Under the pieces are notes generated by a model. It made no database searches and was not told where the DNA came from. It saw only the letters and a program-made list of their open reading frames with translations. Below, piece by piece: positions 11,325 to 23,244 of a DNA stretch of 64,000 nt. Position 1 is the first letter of the stretch. Each line of letters starts with the position of its first letter. Made by a program: the position numbers and the translations under genes. The DNA is taken from positions 560,745 to 624,744 of the forward strand of contig NOKP01000013.1 of the NCBI GenBank assembly GCA_002682825.1, given 5' to 3'. Source of the DNA: Neonectria sp. B-13. Its lineage: Eukaryota > Ascomycota > Sordariomycetes > Hypocreales > Nectriaceae.

Positions 11325-12784
11325 ATGGCCGTCATCCAAGACCTGCTCGTCGAGGCCACTCGTATCGTCGCTAGAGCCGCCGACGAAACTGCTTCGACGA
11401 CCGCCTCGAGCGAAACTAGTGCCGAGTCCTCCAACGTTCCCGACCGCAACGACGACAAAGACAACAACGGCTCAAGCTCTCCCCTGCTCTTCTTCGTCGC
11501 GCTTGGTTTTGGTGTCGTTTTCACGAATCTTTGGTGAGACTTTGCCACTGCATGCTCTTGCTTTTCCGTCGTGCATGGATGGCTTGAGGTAAATAATGAC
11601 TGTATTAACACCTCATTAGGATTATTGTCGGTGTCAAATACTGCTTTCGATATAATGCCCGGAACCGCCAACTCCGCATGAACGAAGATGGCGAGCCGAT
11701 TACCTTGGAGAATATGCCAAGGCCTCATCGCCGGCGTCGTGAGAAGAAGCTCATGACAATGGATGAGGTCAATGACAAATTCCCCATGATGAAGTACAAG
11801 AGCTGGGTTTCCGACCGTGCAAAGGAGGGACTGCCCACGGCTGGCGGTGTTTCGGTACCCCCGAGTCGAGCTAACAGCATTCGGGACGCCGATGGTATCG
11901 TGCCTGACTTCTCCGCCAAGGAGCGTGACTCCACCGATGGGCGCCCATCCACCAGCGCCGCTACCCCCGTAAAGAAGGAAGGGGAGACGACGGCGGAGGC
12001 GGCGGTAGTGAAGGAAACAGAGAAGCCAAAGGACGCCCCAACCCAACCCGCCGAAGCTGGCCAGACCTCGGGAACTGAATCGGGAACCTTAGCCCAGGAC
12101 CACAACAAACTCCAACGTATCTCGAGTGAGGAAAGTGACGATGACGAGCACATCGACGGCGCCCTACCACCAGAGTGCTTGGAAGCCCCCGGAGATACTT
12201 GTGCTATTTGCATCGATACTCTCGAGGATGACGATGATGTTCGTGGATTGACCTGTGGTCATGCCTTCCATGCTGTCTGCGTGGACCCTTGGTTGACCAG
12301 CCGCCGAGCATGCTGCCCGCTCTGTAAGGCAGATTACTACGTTCCTAAGCCTCGTCCTGCACCTGAGACCGATGCCGCCACCAACCCAAATAACGACTTC
12401 GGTATTCGCAACAACGCCCGCCTCAACCTCCCCTCTGGACTCCGTCACGCCTGGTTCCGATCCGCCCGGCCATCTCGATATGGCCAATCCAGAATGCGCG
12501 GCAACGCTGAGCTTCGCCGACAAGGCGATCAACCGTCAGATCGTCGGGCTGCACGCCGAGCTACTGGGGATGAGGGTCAGACGCCAACTCAAAATGCTGA
12601 GCTGGAACAGCCAGTACCGGTGGCCACGGAAACATCTAATGGTGGCATGCTGGCTTCCGTTCGTGACGCTTTCCGGTTTGGTAGAAGACGGAACGAACCT
12701 GAGACCATCACTCCCCCTGTCACCGAGACCGTAACACCATCCCAGCTTGAATCGGGAAATCGTATCGCGGTTGCTGCTCAGTGA
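11325..12784 (+). CDS. Membrane-anchored RING-H2 protein, probable E3 ubiquitin ligase
   Basis: Two exons (11325-11533 and 11620-12784) join with a codon split as TG|G and give 457 residues; the 86-nt intron has a GTGAGA donor and ATTAG acceptor. A single hydrophobic segment (about residues 53-78) is built across the splice junction, which supports the join. A basic stop-transfer stretch (residues 79-110) follows. The RING-H2 finger is at about 264-306: CAIC, a TCGHAFHAVC core and CPLC. The rest is acidic or low-complexity, with a Gln/Arg-rich C-terminal region. The layout (short lumenal N-terminus, one membrane span, cytosolic RING) is that of fungal transmembrane RING E3 ligases. The target and organelle cannot be told from the sequence. 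Confidence 0.85.
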
Positions 12785-13480
12785 GGAGGTGTTAGCTCTC
12801 CGGTATCTAAATATTGAGGCGCTCTACGTTGCAGAAGATAATTCTGTGTTGAGATTGAGCTCGATCCTCATCACCTTCAAACACCTTTACGACACACTAT
12901 CCCCCCTTAGCGATGGCTTTCTCTCCTTTTCCGACTGTAAAAGTTGGGCACAACCGTCATGAATTTTACACTATACACAGGAATCGATCGCATTATGAAC
13001 CGGCATTTTTTTTTAACCCATATCAGACACGCTCAGGGGAGGTGGTAGAGGACCGATGGAGGCGTGTTAGAAACACGTCGAGGACAATAACAGCTATATA
13101 CATACCCTTAGTAAGGCACGCAAGAATACCAAATCTCCGCGTGCGCTGAAGAGGGTACAAGGATAGCATGAGAGGGACTATTGATTTCGGGATGCCTTGT
13201 TTACTTGTAAGAAGGGAGGCTTTGTACTTGCATTTGGGCTGGAAAATTCGGGCTTCAGCTGGAAACGGAAGGAGCGGCGGAGTTTGGTGGTTATGGGCCT
13301 CTTCAACAGTTGGATGGTACAATGAAATACTTGTCCCGCCCACAACTTTGATCTTGATCCATGGCATATCTTCGTCTCTATTGTGACGTCTGTCTGCAGA
13401 GTATCTCATTGGTTCAAGTACCCTATATGTGAGGGCGTATTAATTATGCGTAAATGGTGCACGGCTCCAGCTTGGAGATA
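12785..13480. other. Intergenic, convergent 3' ends
   Basis: This stretch lies between the stops of the RING-H2 gene and the DUF3752 gene. It contains AT-rich 3' flank (about 12810-13140) and small overlapping open frames of no recognisable kind. No gene is supported. Confidence 0.5.
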
Positions 13481-14410
13481 CTATAAGAACGATCCTTTGG
13501 AGAATCTCCCTCCAAAGTTTGCTGCCTTGTTCATCAACTCCCTCCTCTGCGACGAGCCAATCTTCCCACCCAGTGCCATGTCCTTTTCCCGGTCAAAGCC
13601 CCGCTTGCTCGGGTCGTCGTCCTCCTCAACCTTTTCGCCAGCTTTGTCTCTCCGGCCCTGATGCTCATCGTATAGGCTTTGGCCCCGCTGCGCCTCGATG
13701 TTAGCCGCAATCCGGCGTTGGCGTTCCTCCTCTTCCTTGTTCCGCGTGGAGCTGGCGACCTCCTCCTTGGTCTTGTCCTCGCGACCCAGCACGGCGTCCT
13801 GCAGACGCTTAAGCTTCTCCTCAGGCGTCTCGGTCCAGATGGAGGAGACCCCAGACGAGCCAGCAGAGGGACCGGGCTTAGAGGCGAATTTGCGATTGCG
13901 GATGCGAGTTGGGTCGCGCTCAGCGTAAGAGGAAGCGGTCGGGGGCGCGAGCATCCACGTGTCGCGCTGAGGTTGCGGTTCGGCAGCGGGTAGTTGAGGC
14001 CCTACGAGGGGTCTGTTGGCATTTGAAGCGCCGGGGAGCGGCGGGCCGTAGTCGTCTTCTGAATCGGAGGAAGAGTCGGCATCGTCATCGGGCCGCGTAG
14101 AGAGGTCGGCGGGTGGCGGCGCTGGACCCGCAATCCGTTTGGGCGGCGCCGGGCCACTGTTTGAGTCGGAGTCGGAATCGAGGCCGATCTCATCGTTATT
14201 GCTCGGTGGTAACGATGGTCCTACGGAAGGCTTCGGGGCTGTGGGTGCGCTTGGGCCGTAGTCATCGTCTGAATCGTCTAGGCCGATCTCGTCGTTGTTC
14301 TTAGACGGGGACTCGCTCCGTCGGTGTTTGCTCGACGACGATGCCTCCGGTTCAGAAGTCCGCTTCCGCTTCGATTGTTGCGGCGGGAGCTGGGGGCCGA
14401 TCGAAGACAT
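13481..14410 (-). CDS. DUF3752 protein, GPALPP1-like
   Basis: A single-exon gene of 309 residues starts at a clear ATG (MSSIGPQLPP). The N-terminal two-thirds is acidic, Ser/Asp-rich and disordered. It carries repeated G-P-x-LPP motifs (IGPQLPP, VGPSLPP, AGPAPPP, VGPQLP), which define the GPALPP1 family. The C-terminal third is charged and helical (TPEEKLKRLQDAV to the FDREKD..G..S..RRELMNKA..FGGRFSKG block) and matches DUF3752. The family is poorly characterised; nuclear location and a link to RNA processing are only suggested by composition. It is divergent from VPS8, sharing a 532-bp promoter region. Confidence 0.85.
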   Translation of the reverse strand: MSSIGPQLPPQQSKRKRTSEPEASSSSKHRRSESPSKNNDEIGLDDSDDDYGPSAPTAPKPSVGPSLPPSNNDEIGLDSDSDSNSGPAPPKRIAGPAPPPADLSTRPDDDADSSSDSEDDYGPPLPGASNANRPLVGPQLPAAEPQPQRDTWMLAPPTASSYAERDPTRIRNRKFASKPGPSAGSSGVSSIWTETPEEKLKRLQDAVLGREDKTKEEVASSTRNKEEEERQRRIAANIEAQRGQSLYDEHQGRRDKAGEKVEEDDDPSKRGFDREKDMALGGKIGSSQRRELMNKAANFGGRFSKGSFL

Positions 14411-14942
14411 TATGGGCGATCAGTTGTAGTTTCGTCCCGTCTGGAGAAGCGTCTTTAAACGAAACAGTCTGTCGCGTGGGTTGCGGTTGCAGCAGTTCGC
14501 GGTGGACCCGCGCTTGCGACGCTGCAACAGACGTCACTGCACAGGGAAATCGCATGGTCGGGTTTGGGTCGGAGAATCCCCGGCCCGCCGTTCGTCACTG
14601 CGCCGCCTTCTAAGGCAACGGGGAATGGGGTGCATACGAACCACGAAGCTCGACCCAGCTTGCACCACACCCACGAATCACCAATTTCGGATGCTCTGAG
14701 CAGCGACCTTGATAGCGGAGAGCCGATCAACCTTCCTCTCTATTTCCTTTTTTTCTTTCCCGAAACGCCTACGAGTTTGAGAAGCTCCTCCACGAATCCG
14801 CCGCGACCCGGACCTAAACGAGAGCTCCATACACACAGTTGCCTGCTCGCAACTCCAAGCTTCCCTTGCGGTCCTTAGCTGCGCAAGGCCATGACCTCGA
14901 CGCGGTAGTGCTTGCGCATGCAGTGATGGAAGCCAAAGCTCA
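14411..14942. promoter_or_regulatory. Bidirectional promoter between the DUF3752 gene and VPS8
   Basis: The 532 bp between two divergent start codons must hold both promoters. No TATA box is obvious. A CT-rich tract with TTTTTTTC lies at about 14730-14760 on the VPS8 side. The short frames here run in both directions and are not supported. Confidence 0.5.
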
Positions 14943-17900
14943 ATGGCCGATCCAGAAGACTTGTCTCTCGCGGGGGACGCGGGATCGGACGATGGCGACA
15001 CGATAAAGGACGCCTTGGAGGGGGCTGGTAACGGTGTTGGTCCGCTCGACGAACGCGATGATGAGGACTCGCACGATGACCACTCAACACCTATCACGAT
15101 CGGTAACGGCTCGGTGACCCACCGATTCCGCGAGATTATGCACGAGCAGCATCACGATGGCTCAGACGTAAGCTCTTTGACGGGAAGCGATGTGCATGGC
15201 CTTCCGCGGAGGGCCGGTAGTCCCATTGACTCGGTCTTGTCGGGGCCGGATGATTCGCCTTCTATCCAGGTAAGGTCATGTAGCTCCTCGCAACTCCAAA
15301 CACATCTAATAAGACATAGGGTTCCTTCATATCCTCTCCTGGGAGCAGCGTCCTCCCCTCAGTCGCCTCTCGCCCCGGCCTAAGCAGCCCCACGCCCTCC
15401 TTCCGCCCCTTCGACCGTCGATTCCAATCGCGCATCTCCTCCCCCGGCATTCACACACCTCGTTCAGCCTCTCCGGCCTTCCTATCTACACATAGCCGCA
15501 ATGTGTCGCTCAGTTCGAATTTCCTGCTCGACCAGGCCGATACCGACACCCCGACGCCGCCGTGGGAGGTGGTCCGGTGGACACGCCTTCGGAAGCTCAA
15601 CGGGCAGGCCTTCTCGGAAGCAGGGAAACGCAACTTTGGATCACCGACCTGTTTGGCGGTGTCGGCGTCGATCGTGTTGGGAACTTCGAAGGGAATAATA
15701 TTAATTTTTGACTACAACCAAAACCTTAAGATGATCATCGGGCCTGGAACCAAAGGTGAGCTTCACAAATGAACCAAAGAAACTCAAAGCTAACAAGAGA
15801 TAGCTGTGGAATGCGGCCCGGTCACTTCAATTGCGATATCTGCCGACCACAGCACAATTGCGGGAGGGCATGCGAACGGCTACATCTTCACTTGGGATAC
15901 GAACCGAGCCTCGAGGCCATTCTTAACGATACCTCATCTAGACCCTTCGCAACTGCATAACCGGACCGCAGATGGTCATGTTCCAGATGTTGCAATCACC
16001 CACCTCGGATTCCTTGGGACACGACACACCGCTTTAGTTTCCGCCGATGACAAGGGAATGGCGTTCTCTCACCTCGCTACCAGAGGTACCGGTGCACTGG
16101 GACGGAGTGTGAAGACGCACCGGATTCTAGGCCGGTATCCAGATGCACCAAAGCCTACAGGCAAGACGGTGAAGCCTAGCACTGTTCTTGCCTTTGCATC
16201 CTTACCACTGGGAAATGTTGAACGGTCAACCGATCCTCTCGGCTTGACGGCCATGTTAACGCCCTACCTCCTGGTTATTGTATCTACAACACCCGTCGCT
16301 CAGACCCAGCACAAGTCTGCGAGACCAAAGGATGTTCCCGCTCACAGTGCCATGACTGGGTGTCTGGCATGGTTCCCCGCTGTTCAGCTCAAGGTCCCAG
16401 ACCCTCACACGGGAAGCGACATCTCGAAAGTGAAGCTGGCGTACTGTTGGTCAAATGTCCTGACAGTGTTGGATGTGGACGAGATCCCTCGCGAGGACAA
16501 TGATCAGCCGCCTTCATTCAGGTTCAAGGCGCGAAACAGGTGGAAATGCGAGGAAGCCATTGTTGCTGTCCAATGGCTGAGTCGCTCGGTTATTGCCGTT
16601 CTGACCATTTCGCAGCGGCTGATAGTCCTCGAAGACAGAACCATGCGCATGACAGAAGCTTTTGATCTCCTGCAAAAGTACATATACCATACCGACTTAT
16701 TTTCGAACCAACTACACACATTGGTGGAACAATTGGATGAGAACGACGCATCAATGCATGGTGTGGTGGCCGATGCCTTCTACATGAGCTTCAAAGCCTA
16801 CAAAGGGAGGATATTCCTTCTAGGCTTCAATGAAGTTTCCATCGGCGCATTGTCAAATTGGGCAGACAGATTGATTGCCATGATGGAGCATGGCGACTAT
16901 ATAGGAGCGATCCAACTGGCGACCTCTTATTACACTGGCGATGCCGACAAGCTCACGGTCGGACTCCCAGAAGACACAAACCTTCGCCACACGATGGTCC
17001 GAGACAAGATCATGGAAATAATTACCGCCTCACTCAAATACGCCTTTGCCCAGCGCCGGAAGAACGTGGAAAACGCCGACGACGATCACTTGAAGCAGCT
17101 AGCGGAGACGTGCTTCGGGGCATGCCAAAGCATCGATAACACTGATTACCTATTCGACGAGATGTACGAATGGTATGACGATGCCGACACTAGCGGAATA
17201 TTTCTCGAGTGTCTTGAGCCATACATTCTCGAGAAGACCATCTCGATGGTACCTCCCACCGTGGTCAAAGACATGGTCGCGCACTACGTGACCCGAGGAT
17301 GGGAGAGCAGGTTGGAGGAGATGGTCTGCCATATGGACACTGCTACACTCGATCTGGATCAGATTACCCTGCTATGCAAGCAGCACAGCTTATACGACGC
17401 ACTCATCTACGTCTGGAACCAGGCATTGAACGACTACATCACACCCATGATCGATTTGCTTTCCCTTCTAATACCCCTGATGGCAAACGGGGACTTTGTT
17501 GCCGGCAACATGGCCGACGACTTTTACAGCATCAGCGCTCTCAAGATCTTCCCATATCTGTCCTACACCCTGACTGGAAGAATTTACCCGAATGGAGAGA
17601 TACTGGACGACGAGGTGGCGACTAAAGCGAAGGCCGAGATCTACTGGTTCCTCTTCTCGGGCAAAACCATCGCCTGGCCCAAGGACAGCGGCGAGCGGTT
17701 CCGCATCATGCCCAGCGCCGAGACCCAGCCTGCATTCCCATATCTACGCCTGATTCTCAAGTTCGATGCGCCGAGCTTTCTGAGTGCCCTAAACGAGGCC
17801 TTTGAGGATCCATTCCTGAATGATTCCCCGGACCAGCAGAACGTTAACGGCGGAGCAAAGGGCGAGTTGCCCGAGGAGCAGATATTTGGGCTGACTATCA

Positions 17901-19810
17901 ACCGTCAGTACATCCTGTCAATCCTGCTCGACGTGATGAACTCCAATGAGTTTGCCGCCGAGGATACCATTTACCTCGACATGTTCATTGCGCGAAACTT
18001 GCCAAAGTTTCCGCAGTATCTCCTTTTCTCGGGCACAACGCTATCCAAGGTTCTCACTGGACTTTGCAACTATCCTGGGGTTGACCTTGCGGAAGACGCG
18101 CAGCTCAGTGCCGAGTATCTTCTGTCCGTTTACCAGCCTTCTGATATGCCGGCGTTGATGCCCCTGTTTAAGGATGCGGGATTCTATCGCATCTTGAAGC
18201 GCGTCTACAAGGCCGACAAACAATATGGCAAGCTAGTGCAGTCGTACTTCGAGGACCCAGAGGAGCAGGACATGGTGTTCGAATGCGTGGACAACTGTTT
18301 GCGCCCACATGCGGGACTGAGCAGTCGCCAGATCCGTGAGGTGCTGGACGTTGTTCAGCAGCACGCCCGGGACTTTCTCGAGCTTGATGCCGAGCAGGCC
18401 GCACGCGTTTTCGTGTCGCAAGATAGGGCGTTGCACCAGTATCTTCTCGATTCAGCTGAGGATGCGCCAGACCTGCAGCATGTGTACCTGAAGACACTGC
18501 TGGAGCCTGGAGAATCTTCGCCAGAGGACAAGCCCATATCTGACAGGGACTTGGTGGAGCGCTACGTCCAGCTAATGTGCAAGTTTGAGCCGTCTCATGT
18601 TTCCGACTACGTCGGATTGGTGCAGTCGACTGATCTGAGGCTTGAGAAGCTAATCCCGACGATGGAAGAGACGGGGGTCATTGACGCAGCAGTTGTCCTC
18701 ATGGCCCGCGAGGGTCAAGTCAAAGATGCAATGGACCGTTTAGTCAAGCACCTTGGCACTCTGGAGTCGGCGATGCAAGGTCTGTTGACTGGCGCAGGGG
18801 AGCAAGACCACGGACTGGATCTGCAGTTCGCAGCAGAGGACCTTCTTGAGGCCCTGCAGAAGTATGTCCACGTCGGCATTTGGCTTTGCCAGGGCCAGAC
18901 GAAGACATCCAAGAGGACGAACGTGGTGCAGAAGAAAAAAAAGTCAGCAGTGGATGTTCTGTCGCCGGACGAAGCGCTCTGGCTCAGCTTGATCGAGTCT
19001 TGCGTCCAGATCACGCGGAAGCTCTCTCCGGCAATTACTTCTGCCATAGATCAAGCAAGCGATGCCGAAGATTTGGACGAGGAGAAGCTTCTCGCTCTCC
19101 TGCGATCTCTTGTCCAGCACACTTTCACGGCGCTTCTCACGACAACATCTGGTCAAACGACGGGACAAACAGGAACACGTCTTCTGTCAAATGCTGGATC
19201 AAATCTGTCCTTCCTCCGCGTTTTACGGGCGTTCCTCACACGGGCTGCTGCATCCTCACCAAACCTCGCCGACCTTAGAGGAGTGCTAGCCTCGATCTTT
19301 TCGGCGTATGCGTACGAAGAGTCGATCTTGCGGTTGTCAAACAGACTTCTAGAACGTACCCTCTTCGTCAATGTCAAGCAGTCCGTTGAGCTGCGACAAC
19401 GGGGCTGGCGTCCCCGGGGGTCTACTTGCGAGGCATGCAGTCGCCGGGTTTGGGGCCCGGGCGTGGCTGGCGGCTCGGTGTTTGAAGCTTGGGAGGACAA
19501 ACAGGCCATTGAGGACAAGAGAAGGAAAGAGAGAAAGGCCGACAGTGCGGAGCGCGCCAAGGGCAGTGATGGAGAATCGGACATGAAGGCCAAGGCTAAG
19601 GGCAAAGGGGTCGACACGCGGCCGTCGAGCATGCTGATCGAGCCGGTCGAGGGCATCAACGGCAAGGGCAAAGATCAACCGCTGGGACCGCTCGTAGTAC
19701 TCGCGTGTCGGCACATCTATCACCAGAGCTGTCTGGATGCACTGCAGGAGCGGCAGGAGAATGGGGCGACGGGACGAGAGCGGGACTATAGATGCCCAAT
19801 CGACGGGTGA
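14943..19810 (+). CDS. VPS8: VPS8, CORVET tethering complex subunit
   Basis: Three exons (14943-15269, 15320-15755, 15804-19810) with 50- and 48-nt introns give 1589 residues. Residues 1 to about 170 are acidic and Ser/Pro-rich. From about 200 a WD40-type beta-propeller follows (GTSKGIILIFD, VTSIAISADHSTIAGGHANGYIFTWD). A long alpha-solenoid covers the middle, and a RING-like zinc finger ends the protein (CEAC near 1460, a CRHIYHQSCL core, final YRCPIDG). This order, and the GTSKGIILIF block, is that of Vps8, the CORVET subunit that binds Rab5 on early endosomes. The last metal-binding Cys pair is incomplete: CPID replaces CPxC at the very end. Exon 1 start is the first in-frame ATG; short exons and introns all keep phase. 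Confidence 0.92.
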
Positions 19811-20350
19811 AAGGAAGGAGAAGGAGAAGTCCCGTACAATGTATGACATAGAGAGGAGACTATTAATGATGATGATTTCCTTACCTGAAAAGGGGAAATA
19901 TGTATGAGACGTCTGTTCTATTAATTTGGCAAATGCATCGTGCAGGGGTCAGTCATGTCGAACTGGAAGCATAATAGATACGTAGCAAACCGGGACGTCA
20001 ACATAGACGCAGATGATACGGCCTAAATCAAGTAATAATAAGCTTTGGCTGCTTTAGGGATTGATGTGAATTTGCGAGGTTTCAGTGCCAGTTATTCCGC
20101 TCGGAAGCATCTATTCGAAAATTGTCTGGTCTCTCTGTAGCTTAGTTATGTTGCACCCAAACCACTGGAACAGCCCTTGAAATCAAGGTTTAGGGAGCGG
20201 CAATTAAGGTTGCGACGCGCTAGAACGCACCCGCCAGGCGCGTTAACTCAATTCCCAATTCACCCACCAGGCCTCTTAGCTTCTTGGCTTCTTGGCTTCT
20301 TATCCTTGCTTCCACTCCGAAAGCCCAGCTGTCTCTACTCCCACGCCGCC
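19811..20350. other. Intergenic between VPS8 and PIG-P
   Basis: The stretch has AT-rich VPS8 3' flank (19840-20060) followed by the PIG-P promoter. The frame of the PIG-P gene is open back to 20177, but this part lacks an ATG with family-like sequence. Nothing else is recognised. Confidence 0.5.
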
Positions 20351-21064
20351 ATGTCGGTCACCTCAGACGACGAGGACGAGATCCTCTTCGACAACCAATC
20401 CCTCAGCTCCTCTGGCGAAGACTCCCCGCCGCTCCCGCCGTCGCAGAACTTCTTCGCCCCGCCGTTCTACGGCCGTCCGCCCACGCCACTACCTCCGTCG
20501 CCATCGCTCACTTCTCTCCTACGTCCGTCCCGTCCTACGACCCCCGATGCCTCCGACGACGATACCCTCGCGCCCGTGCCGCGTGCGGCGCCCAAGGTCC
20601 CGACGTACGAGTACTACGGCTTCGTCCTGTACCTCTTCAGCAGTTTGACCTTCCTCATCTACCTCCTCTGGGCGTATCTGCCGTCGCCCTTTCTGCACGC
20701 CCTGGGCATCGACTACTACCCGAACCGTTGGTGGGCGCTCGCCATCCCGGCCTTCATCGTTACGACGCTGTGCTACATCTACGTGGCCCTGGCGGCGTAC
20801 AACACGGAGATGCTGACGCTGCCGCTCGCGAGCGTCGAGACCATTGTCGACGACGCCGGCCACCTGGCTGAGATCGACACCAAGGGGCGGCTGCGCGGAA
20901 GCCGGAATCGAGAGCGCAAGGTCGAGGGCAATGGCAGGCTGCGGTGGCGCGAGATATGGAGCGAGGGGACGGATGCGGTCATGGATATTCCCCTGGCGGG
21001 AGTTTGCGAGGTGCTCTATGGAGAGGGAAGGGAGGATTACGACGACGCCGAGGAGGAATCATAA
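20351..21064 (+). CDS. GPI19: PIG-P / GPI19, subunit of GPI-GlcNAc transferase
   Basis: A single-exon gene of 237 residues. Residues 1-85 are acidic and Pro/Ser-rich. Two membrane spans follow (about 89-111 and 128-150), separated by a short loop with the family block HALGIDYYPNRWWALAIP. This is the PIG-P domain (Pfam PIG-P), a subunit of the ER enzyme that adds GlcNAc to phosphatidylinositol in the first step of GPI-anchor synthesis. The soluble tail (to EDYDDAEEES) is charged. The start was placed at the ATG (GCCGCCATG context) directly before MSVTSDDEDE; an upstream extension in the same frame begins without a convincing ATG. Length is somewhat above the animal protein, due to the disordered N-terminus, as in other filamentous fungi. 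Confidence 0.88.
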   Translation: MSVTSDDEDEILFDNQSLSSSGEDSPPLPPSQNFFAPPFYGRPPTPLPPSPSLTSLLRPSRPTTPDASDDDTLAPVPRAAPKVPTYEYYGFVLYLFSSLTFLIYLLWAYLPSPFLHALGIDYYPNRWWALAIPAFIVTTLCYIYVALAAYNTEMLTLPLASVETIVDDAGHLAEIDTKGRLRGSRNRERKVEGNGRLRWREIWSEGTDAVMDIPLAGVCEVLYGEGREDYDDAEEES

Positions 21065-21540
21065 TGAATGATGGTACATACGGCCGGAACTAGATATACA
21101 CTGCGAATGCATGGCGTTTGGGGGTCTTTAGATGTGAGGGGGCGGAAAAGGGGCACTTGTCATAGTAACCTAATCAATGGCATCAAGAAGTAATTGATAA
21201 TGCACAAATCAAGCAAGTCAATGTAGTTCTTGGAAGCTTCCTTCAGAATAAACAGAACATGCTACATGACATGGTGAGCTTGGGGCCATCGTGAATTCAC
21301 TTCCAATATCCACAGGGGAAGTCTCAAACGGCCGCTAAGGATACTCATGGGCAATGCAACGGGGCAATGCCACTTTAAAAGGGGCTGAACATGATGAAGG
21401 ATCAGACTGCACGAACGCAATGGTTACGGGAAAGTCGGAGGCGCAATTTGAACCGAAATCATATGCTTCTCCAGTACTCTTTGAATCGTTTCCCGTCTTA
21501 AGATCTCCCAAAGCCTCTGACGTGGATAATCGGAACTCGA
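21065..21540. other. 3' flank of PIG-P leading into the AT-rich block
   Basis: This is a transition zone whose base composition falls from about balanced to AT-rich. One small open frame (21354-21548) has no features and is not called. Confidence 0.4.
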
Positions 21541-21954
21541 TAAGTTAAAAAGAGTATAAAACATGAGAAAATGCGGTATATGATTATAGTTCCCTGATTA
21601 AGAAATTCAATCTCATTGTTAAACAGTCAGTTTTAAGTGGGGGTTTGTTATTTAATAATATATTATTTTAAATATTTGAATATGTAATAAAATAGTTAGT
21701 TTAAAAATTGAAATAATGAATAATTTAAGCCTATTATAAAGAGACTTATAATATATTTTAATATATTAAAACATTAATATATAATATTTTATATTATTAT
21801 TCTATTCAGTAAGACTATGCTAGTAAAACTAGCTCAGCCAGTGGATTTAAGAGCTAAAGCTAACCATTTTCTGGTCAATTTTTGAGTGTTTGTTTCGATC
21901 ATACTAGCCTCAGTCTGGCAGTCTTTTCTGTTTTAAATTTGCATTTAATTTATC

Positions 21955-22090
21955 TGACTTTTGCCTTGCCTTCCGAGAAACTGAAAGACACCCTACGTCT
22001 TTTTCCCAACAGCAACCAAGGCTAAGGCGGTTGGGTGTTACTTTCCCTGCCAGCTGTCCTAGGTCACTCTCACCAATACAGTAGTATTAA
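21955..22090. repeat. Diverged dispersed repeat, copy 1
   Basis: This copy matches 23245-23383 in the same orientation. Shared blocks in order are TGACTTTT near the start, GGTTGGGTGT in the middle, CAGCTGTC, then a TCAC/CTC end. The copies differ by many substitutions and small gaps. No coding sense was found. Confidence 0.55.
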
Positions 22091-22118
22091 GCATACGTTC
22101 GGTCAGTGTATCCAGTAA

Positions 22119-22397
22119 CTACGTTATAGGTTCCTGTCTAGTGACCGTACGGTAGTGCTTGATGTTGTAGGAGTATTCTCGGGTCCAGTTCGCGAAGTGC
22201 CCGGCGTTGGCCTTGGCCTGGATGATGTCTTCGTTGCTGAACAGCTGGAGTGCCCGGTGGTATCCGTCGTAGGAGAGGTGCGCGTTGCGTTTGGCCAAAG
22301 GTTCTGAAAATGTGTGGCGATAGATGATGTCTCGTGAAGGGTGTTTGGCACTGTAAGGTGGAACACTCAAGAATCCTGCTTCGTTGATCGTTGGCAT
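22119..22397 (-). CDS. Possible small or fragmentary gene in the GC island
   Basis: An ATG-started frame of 92 codons (MPTINEAGFLSVPPYS) sits in an island of normal base composition within the AT-rich block. Its amino-acid composition and codon third positions look like genuine coding DNA, unlike the surroundings. There are no signal peptide, membrane span or motifs that I recognise. It may be the last exon of a longer gene, a fragment carried by a transposon, or a chance frame. It lies outside the TIR element that begins at 22735. Confidence 0.3.
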   Translation of the reverse strand: MPTINEAGFLSVPPYSAKHPSRDIIYRHTFSEPLAKRNAHLSYDGYHRALQLFSNEDIIQAKANAGHFANWTREYSYNIKHYRTVTRQEPIT

Positions 22398-22734
22398 TTC
22401 CTCTGGAAATCAGAGAAGTGCTCTCGTGAGGTGAGGTGGAGTGACTGGAAAGAAAATACCCCCGCAGCATCAAGCACTACCGTACTGTCGCCAGATGTAA
22501 GAGTTGGGGTGACGTCCCCAACCTTCAATAGACCACTCCAGCCGTTAGGCCAAAAAGATCAAACAATTCAAGTAAGCCAGCGTTACCGAATCGCGCCACA
22601 CAACTGATGATAAGATCGCTAAGGGCTCGGCTTCCGGTCGGCCTCATTGTCTCCTTACACCAGACAGGAAGGCTGCGACCTATGTGCTGGATACGCCAAC
22701 CGACGAGTGTACAGATAACCTGAGGCCCCCCCCC

Positions 22735-22786
22735 AGTCAAACCTAAGGTATACAAAGGTACAAGAGTATTACCTAAGATACTTAGG
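22735..22786 (+). repeat. Left terminal inverted repeat
   Basis: It begins AGTCAAACCTAAGG and is the less AT-rich of the two ends. It aligns ungapped with the reverse complement of 26858-26909. Confidence 0.7.
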
Positions 22787-22940
22787 GAAGCTTCCCTAAA
22801 TACTTTAGGTTATATTCCTTAAGTACTTTAAGTTATCTTCCTTAAGTATCTTAGGTTATCTTCTCTAAGTATTTTAAATTATCTTTCTTAAGTACTTTAG
22901 ATTATCTTCTTTAAATACCTTAGATTATCTTTCTTAAGGC
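22787..22940 (+). repeat. Left tandem array (TTAGGTTATCTTC-type)
   Basis: About six degenerate units of roughly 25-27 bp each contain a TTAAGTAC half and a TTAGGTTATCTTC half. The core is the reverse complement of the unit in the array at 25905-26430. Confidence 0.75.
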
Positions 22941-23244
22941 CCTAATTAGTAATGCTAATATAAGATAGTGTGTTGGGGCCAGCAGACATTGAAGTCCGGA
23001 TAAGGTGCAGGCGTTACAGTGCTTTTACTGGCTAGTGACCTCTTTCAACAATTGGTCCAAATTAGCTAAGATTAAAAGGGAGATGGAGACTGACAAAGTC
23101 TGTCAAGGAAGTAAGCAAGAACATCAATATGAGCAATGAATTTGAGAGCTATGATTGTCTAGTTTTTGGCCAGATTTGAATGATTCTATTGATCTTGAGA
23201 CCCTTATTGCAGTGGTCTTGACGGTATTACGATTGCAGTCAATT

